Assembly: GCF_051401765.1 (NCBI RefSeq)
Contig: NW_027480464.1
Location: 186,001 to 250,000, forward strand
DNA length: 64,000 nt
Reading direction: 5' to 3'
Origin: Calliopsis andreniformis
Taxonomy: Eukaryota; Arthropoda; Insecta; Hymenoptera; Andrenidae
Positions 1-11,472 of this stretch are shown here, one piece after another (the stretch's first letter is position 1; each line of letters begins with the position of its first letter). The position numbers and the translations under genes were made by a program. Under the pieces are notes generated by a model. The model had not been told where the DNA came from, ran no database searches, and saw nothing but the letters and a program-made list of their open reading frames with translations.

Positions 1-1635
1 TCAATCCTCAGACTTCAAACACCAACACTCAACCCTCAGTCCTCGTCCTCAATCCGCAACCCTCAATCCTCAATCCTCAATCTTCAATCATTAATATTCA
101 ATCTTCAATCCTCAATCCTCAATCCTCAATCTTCAATCCTCAATACTCAATCTTCAATCATCAATCCTCGATCCTCAATCCTCAATCCTCAATCCTCAAT
201 CCTCAATCTTCAATCCTCAATACTCAAACTGCAATCCTCAGTCCTCAGTCCTCACTCCTCAATTCTCAACCTTCAATCCTCAATACCGAATCCTCAATCT
301 TCAATCCTCAATCCACAATCCTCAATTCTCAATCCTCAATCCTCAAACCTCAATCCTCAAACGTCAGACCTCGTCCTCAAACCTCAACCCCCAATCCTCA
401 ATCCTCAATCTTCAAGAATCAATACTCTATCTTCAATCCTCAATCCGCAATACTCAATCCTCAGACTTCAAACACAAATACTCAACCCTCAGTCCTCGTC
501 CTCAATCCACAACCCTCAATCCTCTATCCTCAATCTTCAATCATTAATGTTCAATCTTCAATCTTCAATGCTCAATCCTCAATCCTCAACCCTCAATCCT
601 CAACGTTCAATCCTCAATACCCAAACCTCAGTCTTCCGCCCTCAATCCTCAATACTCAATCCTCAATCCTCAATACTCAGTCCTCAATCCCCAATCCTCA
701 ATCTTCAATCCTCAATCCTCAATCCTCAATCCTCAATCCTCAATCTTCAATCCTCAATACTCAATCTTCAATCATCAATCCTCGATCCTCAATCCTCAAT
801 CCTCAATCCTCAATCCTCAATCTTCAATCCTCAATACTCAAACTGCAATCCTCAGGCCTCAGTCCTCACTCCTCAATTCTCATCCTTCAATCCTCAATAC
901 CGAATCCTCAATCCACAACCCTCAATCCTCAATCCTCAATCTTCAATCATTAATGTTCAATCTTCAATCTTCAATCCTCAATCCTCAATCCTCAACCCTC
1001 AATCCTCAACGTTCAATCCTCAATACCCAATCCTCAGTCTTCCACCCTCAATCCTCAATACTCAATCCTCAATCCTCAACACTCAGTCCTCAATCCTCAA
1101 TCTTCAATCTTCAGTCCTCAAACCTCAATCCTGAATCCTCAATCCTGAATCCTCAATCTTCAGCCCTCAGTCCTCTACAATCAGTTGTCAATCCTCAATC
1201 CTCAATAGAATATCATCAATTCACAGTTTTCATTACTCAATACTCAATCTGCAATCTTCAAATCTCTATCCACAAACATCAATTCTCATCACTCAACCCT
1301 CAACACTCAGTCCCCAGTCCTCAATGTTCAATCCTGAATCCTCAATCCTCAATCCACAATCCTCAACGTTCAATCCTCAATACTCAATCTTCAATGTTCA
1401 TTCCTCAATCCTCAATCCTCAATTCTCAATCCTCAATCGTCAATCGTCAATCCTCAATACTCAACCTTCAATCCTCAATCCTCAATCCTCGGTCCTCAAT
1501 CCTCAATCGTCAATCTCCAATCCTGAATACTCAATCTTCAATCTTCAATCCTCAATCCTCAATCCTCAATTCTCAATCCTCAATCCTCAGTCCTCAGTCC
1601 TCAAACCTCAATCCTCAACCCACAGCCCTCATCCT
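1..1635. repeat. Left block, divergent family A-like heptamers
   Basis: This block precedes the first recognisable 6,320-bp super-unit. It has its own internal echo: a GCAATCC unit in matching context occurs at 231 and 845, 614 bp apart (88 heptamers minus two 6-bp units at about 376 and 505). It holds the landmark subtype A' at 1160-1313, otherwise seen only at 23337-23490. No gene or other element is visible. Confidence 0.85.
1160..1313. repeat. Landmark L1, subtype A'
   Basis: Landmark modules are 22 very divergent heptamers centred on an AATAGA(A/G)TAT unit. This one reads AATAGAATATCATCAATTC (at 1204) and then ACAGTTTTCATTAC. It has no GAATTC. The next landmark is 852 bp on. Confidence 0.88.
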
Positions 1636-2011
1636 CAATCCTAAATCCTCAATCCTCAATCCTCAATCTTCAACCCTCAATACTCAATCTTCAATCCTCA
1701 ATCCTCAGTCCACAATCTGCAATCCTCAATGCACAATCCTCAATCCTCAATCCTCAGTCCTCAATCCTCAATCCTCAATCCTCAAACCTCAATCCTCAAC
1801 CGTCAGTCCTCGTCCTCATACCTCAAACCCCAATCCTCAATCCTCAATCTTCGATCATCAATACTCTATCTTCAATCCTCAATCCGCAATCCTCAATCCT
1901 CAATCCTCAATCCTCAATATTCAACGCACAACCCTCAGCCATCAATCCTCAATCCTCAATCGTCAGTCCTCAAACGTCAATCCTGAATCCTCAAACCTGA
2001 ATCCTCAATCT

Positions 2012-2165
2012 TCACCCATAAGTCCTCAACAATCAATTGTCAATCCTCAATCCTCAATAGAATATCCTGAATTCACAGTTTTCAATACTCAATCCCCATT
2101 CTTCAATCTTCAAATCTCAATCCACAAACATCAATCCTCATCACGCAACCCTCAACACTCAGTCC
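2012..2165. repeat. Landmark L2, family A
   Basis: It starts TCACCCA TAAGTCC and has AATAG at 2056 and GAATTC at 2069. In register it reads TCAATAG AATATCC, then TGAATTC ACAGTTT, which shows it is diverged heptamer DNA. Next landmark at 1,476 bp. Confidence 0.92.
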
Positions 2166-3487
2166 TCAATCTTCAATCCACAATCCTCAATCCTCAATCT
2201 TCAATCCTCTATACTCAATCTTCAATCCTCAATCCTCAATTCTCAATCCTCAATGCTCAATACTCAATCGTCAATCCTCAGTCCTCAATCCCCAATCCTC
2301 AATCTTCAATCCTCAATCCTCAATCCTCAATCCTCAATCCTCAATCTTCAATCCTCAATACTCAATCTTCAATCATCAATCCTCAATCCTCAATCCTCAA
2401 TCCTCAATCCTCAATCCACAATCTTCAATCCTCAATACTCAAACTGCAATCCTCAGTCCTCAGTCCTCACTCCTCAATTCTCAGTCTTCAATCCTCAATA
2501 CCGAATCCTCAATCTTCAATCCTCAATCCACAATCCTCAATTCTCAATCCACAATCCTCAATCCTCAGACTTCAAACACCAATACTCAACCCTCAGTCCT
2601 CGTCCTCAATCCGCAACCCTCAATCCTCAATCCTCAATCTTCAATCATTAATATTCAATATTCAATCCTCAATCCTCAATCCTCAATCCTCAACTCTCAA
2701 CACTCAATGTTCAATCCTCAATACCCAATCCTCAGTCTTCAATCCTCGATCCCCAATCCTCAATCCTCAATCCTCAATTCTCAGTCCTCAATCCTCAATC
2801 TTCAATCCTCAATACTCAATCTTCAATCCTCAATCCTCAATCCTCAATCTTCAATCCTCAATACTGAATCTTCTATCCTCAATCTCCAATCCTCAATGTT
2901 CAATCCGCAATACCCAATTCTCAACCCTGAACACTCAGTCCCCAATCCTCAATATTCAATCCTCAATCCTCAGTCCTCAATCCACAATCCTCAACGGTCA
3001 ATGCTCAATACTCAATCTTCAATGCTCATTCCTCAATCCTCAATCCTCATTTCTCAATCCTCAATACCCAATCTTCAGTCTTCAATCCTCAATCCTCAAT
3101 CCTCAATCCTCAATCCTCAATACTCAGTCCTCAATCCTCAGGCTTCAATCCTCAATACTCAATCTTCAATCCTCAATCCTCAATCCTCAATCCTCAATCT
3201 TCAATCCTCAATACTGAATCTTCAATGCTCAATCCTCAATCCTCAATCCTCAATCCTCAATCCTCAATCACCTATCCTCAACACCCAATCCTCAACCATC
3301 AATCTTCTATGTTCAATCCGCAATACCCAATCCTCAATCTTCAGCCCTCAACCCTCAATCCTCAATCCTCAATCCTCTATCCTCAATCCTCAATATTCAA
3401 CGCACAACCCTCAGCCATCAATCCTCAATCCTCAATCCTCAGTCCTCAAACGTCAATCCTGAATCCTCAAACCTGAATCCTCAATCT

Positions 3488-3641
3488 TCACCCATAAGTC
3501 CTCAACAATCAATTGTCAATCCTCAATCCTCAATAGAATATCCTGAATTCACAGTTTTCAATACTCAATCCCCATTCTTCAATCTTCAAATCTCAATCCA
3601 CAAACATCAATCCTCATCACGCAACCCTCAACACTCAGTCC
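3488..3641. repeat. Landmark L3, family A
   Basis: AATAG at 3532, GAATTC at 3545. It is followed by TCAATCC where L2 has TCAATCT, a difference also shown by L6 and L9, its positional equivalents. Next landmark at 2,894 bp. Confidence 0.92.
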
Positions 3642-6381
3642 TCAATCCTCAATCCACAATCCTCAATCCTCAATCTTCAATCCTCTATACTCAATCTTCA
3701 ATCCTCAATCCTCAATTCTCAATCCTCAATGCTCAATACTCAATCGTCAATCCTCAGTCCTCAATCCCCAATCCTCAATCTTCAATCCTCAATCCTCAAT
3801 CCTCAATCCTCAATCCTCAATCTTCAATCCTCAAAACTCAATCTTCAATCCTCAATCCACAATCCTCAATTCTCAATCCACAATCCTCAATCCTCAGACT
3901 TCAAGCACCAATACTCAACCCTCAGTCCTCGTCCTCAATCCGCAACCCTCAATCCTCAATCCTCAATCTTCAATCATTAATATTCAATCTTCAATCCTCA
4001 ATCCTCAATCCTCAATCCTCAACTCTCAACACTCAATGTTCAATCCTCAATACCCAATCCTCAGTCTTCAATCCTCAATCCCCAATCCTCAATCCTCAAT
4101 CCTCAATTCTCAGTCCTCAATCCTCAATCTTCAATCCTCAATACTCAATCTTCAATCCTCAATCCTCAATCCTCAATCTTCAATCCTCAATACTGAATCT
4201 TCTATCCTCAATCTCCAATCCTCAATGTTCAATCCGCAATACCCAACCCTCAACCCTGAACACGCAGTCCCCAATCCTCAATATTCAATCCTCAATCCTC
4301 AGTCCTCAATCCACAATCCTCAACGGTCAATGCTCAATACTCAATCTTCAATGCTCATTCCTCAATCCTCAATCCTCAATTCTCAATCCTCAATCGTCAA
4401 CATTCAATCCTCAATACTCAATCTTCAATCCTCATTCCTCAATGTTCAATCCTCAATACCCAATCTTCAGTCTTCAATCCTCAATCCTCAATCCTCAATC
4501 CTCAATCCTCAATACTCAGTCCTCAATCCTCAGGCTTCAATCCTCAATACTCAATCTTCAATCCTCAATCCTCAATCCTCAATCCTCAATCTTCAATCCT
4601 CAATACTGAATCTTCAATGCTCAATCCTCAATCCTCAATCCTCAATCCTCAATCCTCAATCACCTATCCTCAACACCCAATCCTCAACCATCAATCCTCT
4701 ATGTTCAATCCGCAATACCCAATCCTCAATCTTCAACCCTCAACCCTCAATCCTCAATCCTCAATCCTCAGTATTCAATCTTCAATCCTCAATACTCAAT
4801 CTTCAATCCTCAATCCTCAATAATCAATCCTCAATCCACATTCTTCAATCCTCAACACCCAATCCTCAATCTACAATCCTCAATCTTCAGTCCTCAATTC
4901 TAAATCCTCAATCCTCAATCCTCAGACCTCAAACATCAATACTCAACCCTCAGTCCTCGTCCTCAATCCACAACCCTCAATCCTCGATCCTCAATCTTCA
5001 ATAATCAATATTCAATCTTCAATCCTCAATCTTCAATCCTCAATCCTCAATCCTCAATCCTCAATCCTCAATCTTCAATCCTCAATACTCAATCTTCAAT
5101 CATCAATCCTCAATCCTCAATCCTCAATCCTCAATACTCCGTCCTCAATCCTCAATCTTCAATCCTCTATACTCAATCTTCAATCCTCAATCCTCAATCC
5201 TTAATCCTCAATCTTCAATCCTCAATACTGAATCTTCAATCCTCAATCCTCAATCCTCAATCCTCAATCCTCATTCTTCAATCCTCAACACCCAATCCTC
5301 AATCTACAATCCTCAATCTTCAGTCCTCAATTCTAAATCCTCAATCCTCAATCCTCAGACCTCAAACATCAATACTCAACCCTCAGTCCTCGTCCTCAAT
5401 CCACAACCCTCAATCCTCGATCCTCAATCTTCAATAATCAATATTCAATCTTCAATCCTCAATCTTCAATCCTCAATCCTCAAACCTCAATCCTGAATCC
5501 TCAACCTTCAATCCTCAATACTCAATCTTCAATCATCAATCCTCAATCCTCAATCCTCAATCCTCAATCCTCAATCCTCAATCTTCAATCCTCAATACTC
5601 AAACTGCAATCCTCAGTCCTCAGTCCTCACTCCTCAATTCTCATTCTTCAATCCTCAATACCGAATCCTCAATCTTCAATCCTCAATCCACAATCCTCAA
5701 TTCTCAATCCTCAATCCTCAATCCTCAATATTCAATCCTCAATACTCAATCTTCAATCCTCAATCCTCAGTCCTCAATCCTCAATCCTCATTCCTCAATC
5801 CTCATTCTTCAATCCTCAACACCCAATCCTCAACCTTCAATCCTCAATGTTCAATCCGCAATACCCAATCCTCAATCTTCAATCCTCAACCCTCAATCCT
5901 CAATCCTCAATCCTCAATCCTCGATCTTCAATCCTCTATACTCAATCTTCAATCCTCAATCCTCAATCCTCAATCCTCAATCCACATTCTTCAATCCTCA
6001 ACACCCAATCCTCTATCTTCAATCCTCCATCCTCAGTCCTCAATACTCAATCCTCAATCCTCAGACCTCAAACATCAATACTGAACCCTCAGTCCTCGTC
6101 GTCAATCCACAACCCTCAATCCTCTATCCTCAATCTTCAGTCATCAATATTCAATTTTCAATCCTCAATCCTCAGTCCTCAATACTCAATCCACAATCCT
6201 CAATGATCAATCCTCAATACGCAAACCTCAATCTTCAATCCTCAATCCTCAATCCTCAATCCTCAATCCTCAATCCTCAATCCTCAATATTCAACGCACA
6301 ACCCTCAGCCATCAATCCTCAATCCTCAATCCTCAGTCCTCAAACGTCAATCCTGAATCCTCAAACCTGAATCCTCAATCT

Positions 6382-6535
6382 TCACCCATAAGTCCTCAAC
6401 AATCAATTGTCAATCCTCAATCCTCAATAGAATATCCTGAATTCACAGTTTTCAATACTCAATCCCCATTCTTCAATCTTCAAATCTCAATCCACAAACA
6501 TCAATCCTCATCACGCAACCCTCAACACTCAGTCC
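6382..6535. repeat. Landmark L4, family A
   Basis: AATAG at 6426, GAATTC at 6439. It is followed by ATCCCCAATCC near 6553, a mark shared with L10. Next landmark at 1,950 bp. Confidence 0.92.
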
Positions 6536-7955
6536 TCAATCTTCAATCCACAATCCCCAATCCTCAATCTTCAATCCTCTATACTCAATCTTCAATCCTC
6601 AATCCTCAATTCTCAATCCTCAATGCTCAATACTCAATCGTCAATCCTCAGTCCTCAATCCCCAATCCTCAATCTTCAATCCTCAATCCTCAATCCTCAA
6701 TCCTCAATCCTCAATCTTCAATCCTCATTACTCAATCTTCAATCATCAATCCTCAATCCTCAATCCTCAATCCTCAATCCTCAATCCTCAATCTTCAATC
6801 CTCAATACTCAAACTGCAATCCTCAGTCCTCAGTCCTCACTCCTCAATTCTCATTCTTCAATCCTCAATACCGAATCCTCAATCTTCAATCCTCAATCCA
6901 CAATCCTCAATTCTCAATACACAATCCTCAATCCTCAGACTTCAAACACCAATACTCAACCCTCAGTCCTCGTCCTCAATCCGCAACCCTCAATCCTCAA
7001 TCCTCAATCTTCAATCATTAATATTCAATCTTCAATCCTCAATCCTCAATCCTCAATCCTCAACTCTCAACACTCAATGTTCAATCCTCAATACCCAATC
7101 CTCAGTCTTCAATCCTCAATCCCCAATCCTCAATCCTCAATCCTCAATTCTCAGTCCTCAATCCTCAATCTTCAATCCTCAATACTCAATCTTCAATCCT
7201 CAATCCTCAATCCTCAATCTTCAATCCTCAGTACTGAATCTTCTATCCGCAATCTCCAATCCTCAATGTTCAATCCGCAATACCCAACCCTCAACCCTGA
7301 ACACGCAGTCCCCAATCCTCAATATTCAATCCTCAATCCTCAGTCCTCAATCCACAATCCTCAACGGTCAATGCTCAATACTCAATCTTCAATGCTCATT
7401 CCTCAATCCTCAACCCTCAATTCTCAATCCTCAATCGTCAACATTCAATCCTCAATACTCAATCTTCAATCCTCATTCCTCAATGTTCAATCCTCAATAC
7501 CCAATCTTCAGTCTTCAATCCTCAATCCTCAATCCTCAATCCTCAATCCTCAATACTCAGTCCTCAATCCTCAATCCTCAATCCTCAATATTCAATCCTC
7601 AATACTCAATCTGCAATCCTCAATCCTCAATCCTCAATCCTCAATCCTCATTCTTCAATCCTCAACACCCAATCCTCAATCTTCAATCCTCCATGTTCAA
7701 TCAGCAATACCCAATCCTCAATCTTCAATCCTCAACCCTCAATCCTCAATCCTCAATCCTCAATCCTCAATCTTCAATCCTCAATACTCAATCTTCAATC
7801 CTCAATCCTCAATCCTCAATCCTCAATCCACATTCTTCAATCCTCAACACCCAATCCTCTATCTTCAATCCTCAATCTTCAGTCCTCAATTCTCAATCCT
7901 CAATCCTCAATCCTCAGACCTCAAACATCAATACTCAACCCTCAGTCCTCGTCCT

Positions 7956-9094
7956 CAATCCTAAATCCTCAATCCTCAATCCTCAATCTTCAACCCTCAA
8001 TACTCAATCTTCAATCCTCAATCCTCAGTCCACAATCTGCAATCCTCAATGCACAATCCTCAATCCTCAATCCTCAGTCCTCAATCCTCAATCCTCAATC
8101 CTCAAACCTCAATCCTCAACCGTCAGTCCTCGTCCTCATACCTCAAACCCCAATCCTCAATCCTCAATCTTCGATCATCAATACTCTATCTTCAATCCTC
8201 AATCCGCAATCCTCAATCCTCAATCCTCAATCCTCAATATTCAACGCACAACCCTCAGCCATCAATCCTCAATCCTCAATCCTCAGTCCTCAAACGTCAA
8301 TCCTGAATCCTCAAACCTGAATCCTCAATCTTCACCCATAAGTCCTCAACAATCAATTGTCAATCCTCAATCCTCAATAGAATATCCTGAATTCACAGTT
8401 TTCAATACTCAATCCCCATTCTTCAATCTTCAAATCTCAATCCACAAACATCAATCCTCATCACGCAACCCTCAACACTCAGTCCTCAATCTTCAATCCA
8501 CAATCCTCAATCCTCAATCTTCAATCCTCTATACTCAATCTTCAATCCTCAATCCTCAATTCTCAATCCTCAATGCTCAATACTCAATCGTCAATCCTCA
8601 GTCCTCAATCCCCAATCCTCAATCTTCAATCCTCAATCCTCAATCCTCAATCCTCAATCCTCAATCTTCAATCCTCAATACTCAATCTTCAATCATCAAT
8701 CCTCAATCCTCAATCCTCAATCCTCAATCCTCAATCCACAATCTTCAATCCTCAATACTCAAACTGCAATCCTCAGTCCTCAGTCCTCACTCCTCAATTC
8801 TCATTCTTCAATCCTCAATACCGAATCCTCAATCTTCAATCCTCAATCCACAATCCTCAATTCTCAATCCACAATCCTCAATCCTCAGACTTCAAACACC
8901 AATACTCAACCCTCAGTCCTCGTCCTCAATCCGCAACCCTCAATCCTCAATCCTCAATCTTCAATCATTAATATTCAATATTCAATCCTCAATCCTCAAT
9001 CCTCAATCCTCAACTCTCAACACTCAATGTTCAATCCTCAATACCCAATCCTCAGTCTTCAATCCTCGATCCCCAATCCTCAATCCTCAATCCT
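7956..9094. repeat. Family A super-unit, copy A2, head
   Basis: This stretch matches 1636-2774 of A1 at an offset of 6,320 bp, including the landmark at 8332-8485. It runs directly into the 2,378-bp tandem duplication. I saw only isolated substitutions from A1, for example a TCATTCT unit at about 8804 where A1 has TCAGTCT near 2484. Confidence 0.88.
8332..8485. repeat. Landmark L5, family A
   Basis: AATAG at 8376, GAATTC at 8389. It is the 6,320-bp partner of L2. Next landmark at 1,476 bp. Confidence 0.92.
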
Positions 9095-11472
9095 CAATTC
9101 TCAGTCCTCAATCCTCAATCTTCAATCCTCAATACTCAATCTTCAATCCTCAATCCGCAATCCTCAATCTTCAATCCTCAATACTGAATCTTCTATCCTC
9201 AATCTCCAATCCTCAATGTTCAATCCGCAATACCCAATTCTCAACCCTGAACACTCAGTCCCCAATCCTCAATATTCAATCCTCAATCCTCAGTCCTCAA
9301 TCCACAATCCTCAACGGTCAATGCTCAATACTCAATCTTCAATGCTCATTCCTCAATCCTCAATCCTCATTTCTCAATCCTCAATACCCAATCTTCAGTC
9401 TTCAATCCTCAATCCTCAATCCTCAATCCTCAATCCTCAATACTCAGTCCTCAATCCTCAGGCTTCAATCCTCAATACTCAATCTTCAATCCTCAATCCT
9501 CAATCCTCAATCCTCAATCTTCAATCCTCAATACTGAATCTTCAATGCTCAATCCTCAATCCTCAATCCTCAATCCTCAATCCTCAATCACCTATCCTCA
9601 ACACCCAATCCTCAACCATCAATCTTCTATGTTCAATCCGCAATACCCAATCCTCAATCTTCAGCCCTCAACCCTCAATCCTCAATCCTCAATCCTCTAT
9701 CCTCAATCCTCAATATTCAACGCACAACCCTCAGCCATCAATCCTCAATCCTCAATCCTCAGTCCTCAAACGTCAATCCTGAATCCTCAAACCTGAATCC
9801 TCAATCTTCACCCATAAGTCCTCAACAATCAATTGTCAATCCTCAATCCTCAATAGAATATCCTGAATTCACAGTTTTCAATACTCAATCCCCATTCTTC
9901 AATCTTCAAATCTCAATCCACAAACATCAATCCTCATCACGCAACCCTCAACACTCAGTCCTCAATCCTCAATCCACAATCCTCAATCCTCAATCTTCAA
10001 TCCTCTATACTCAATCTTCAATCCTCAATCCTCAATTCTCAATCCTCAATGCTCAATACTCAATCGTCAATCCTCAGTCCTCAATCCCCAATCCTCAATC
10101 TTCAATCCTCAATCCTCAATCCTCAATCCTCAATCCTCAATCTTCAATCCTCAAAACTCAATCTTCAATCCTCAATCCACAATCCTCAATTCTCAATCCA
10201 CAATCCTCAATCCTCAGACTTCAAACACCAATACTCAACCCTCAGTCCTCGTCCTCAATCCGCAACCCTCAATCCTCAATCCTCAATCTTCAATCATTAA
10301 TATTCAATCTTCAATCCTCAATCCTCAATCCTCAATCCTCAACTCTCAACACTCAATGTTCAATCCTCAATACCCAATCCTCAGTCTTCAATCCTCAATC
10401 CCCAATCCTCAATCCTCAATCCTCAATTCTCAGTCCTCAATCCTCAATCTTCAATCCTCAATACTCAATCTTCAATCCTCAATCCTCAATCCTCAATCTT
10501 CAATCCTCAATACTGAATCTTCTATCCTCAATCTCCAATCCTCAATGTTCAATCCGCAATACCCAACCCTCAACCCTGAACACGCAGTCCCCAATCCTCA
10601 ATATTCAATCCTCAATCCTCAGTCCTCAATCCACAATCCTCAACGGTCAATGCTCAATACTCAATCTTCAATGCTCATTCCTCAATCCTCAATCCTCAAT
10701 TCTCAATCCTCAATCGTCAACATTCAATCCTCAATACTCAATCTTCAATCCTCATTCCTCAATGTTCAATCCTCAATACCCAATCTTCAGTCTTCAATCC
10801 TCAATCCTCAATCCTCAATCCTCAATCCTCAATACTCAGTCCTCAATCCTCAGGCTTCAATCCTCAATACTCAATCTTCAATCCTCAATCCTCAATCCTC
10901 AATCCTCAATCTTCAATCCTCAATACTGAATCTTCAATGCTCAATCCTCAATCCTCAATCCTCAATCCTCAATCCTCAATCACCTATCCTCAACACCCAA
11001 TCCTCAACCATCAATCCTCTATGTTCAATCCGCAATACCCAATCCTCAATCTTCAACCCTCAACCCTCAATCCTCAATCCTCAATCCTCAGTATTCAATC
11101 TTCAATCCTCAATACTCAATCTTCAATCCTCAATCCTCAATAATCAATCCTCAATCCACATTCTTCAATCCTCAACACCCAATCCTCAATCTACAATCCT
11201 CAATCTTCAGTCCTCAATTCTAAATCCTCAATCCTCAATCCTCAGACCTCAAACATCAATACTCAACCGTCAGTCCTCGTCCTCAATCCACAACCCTCAA
11301 TCCTCGATCCTCAATCTTCAATAATCAATATTCAATCTTCAATCCTCAATCTTCAATCCTCAATCCTCAATCCTCAATCCTCAATCCTCAATCTTCAATC
11401 CTCAATACTCAATCTTCAATCATCAATCCTCAATCCTCAATCCTCAATCCTCAATACTCCGTCCTCAATCCT
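9095..11472. repeat. 2,378-bp tandem duplication, first copy
   Basis: All markers here recur 2,378 bp downstream: 9545 to 11923, 9852 to 12230, 10049 to 12427, 10356 to 12734 and 10937 to 13315. Private differences from the second copy include CCGCAA at about 9155 and CAACCGTCAG at about 11266. The right edge lies near 11470, where a CAATACTCCG run is followed by TCAATTCTCAG, the sequence that opens the copy. Two 6-bp units lie inside, consistent with 2,378 = 340 x 7 - 2. Confidence 0.9.
9808..9961. repeat. Landmark L6, family A
   Basis: AATAG at 9852, GAATTC at 9865. It is the 6,320-bp partner of L3 and lies inside the first 2,378-bp copy. Next landmark at 2,378 bp. Confidence 0.92.

Larger units (their letters stand above)
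953..3217 (+). other. Longest open frame (754 codons), probably not a gene
   Basis: ATG at 953, TGA at 3215. The reading is an imperfect 7-residue repeat of SILNPQS with no globular region, signal peptide or known domain. It crosses the 1635/1636 block edge and 6-bp units without closing, because all three frames encode the same cyclic peptide. Two further open frames of the same kind overlap it in other frames. Start and stop come from single substitutions in heptamers. Nothing resembling a promoter, intron or codon bias is visible. Automatic annotation might call it a hypothetical protein. Confidence 0.9.
1636..7955. repeat. Family A super-unit, copy A1 (6,320 bp)
   Basis: Marker positions recur 6,320 bp downstream in copy A2: landmarks 2056 to 8376 and 3532 to 9852, the ATG-bearing unit at 1729 to 8049, and T modules 3225 to 9545 and 4617 to 10937. 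The left junction is a unit reading TCATCC then TCAATCC TAAATCC near 1630. At 7950 the same sequence is entered from TCGTCC instead. The block contains one 4,370-bp unit (landmark 2056 to landmark 6426) and a truncated second unit. 6,320 equals 904 heptamers minus eight 6-bp units. Confidence 0.9.
7483..9537 (+). other. Second longest open frame (684 codons), probably not a gene
   Basis: ATG at 7483, TGA ending at 9537. From about 7960 it repeats the reading of 1640-3217 with a few changes, because it lies in the 6,320-bp duplicate. Its first part comes from a different module, so the two 'proteins' have unrelated starts and the same end, as expected from block shuffling and not from a conserved gene. 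Confidence 0.9.

Noticed and set aside
2041..2100. AATAGAATAT as a TATA-like promoter or ARS-like origin element
   Set aside because: It is a short AT-rich part of a repeated landmark with no gene beside it. Composition alone is not enough to call a regulatory site.
2012..2165. Landmark as an insertion sequence or transposon remnant
   Set aside because: It stays in the 7-bp register for its full length, with no terminal inverted repeats, target duplication or coding potential.
953..3217. Repetitive surface, ice-binding or prion-like protein
   Set aside because: The short Q/N/S-rich repeat looks superficially similar, but the same peptide appears in all frames and no non-repeat domain, signal peptide or gene structure is present.
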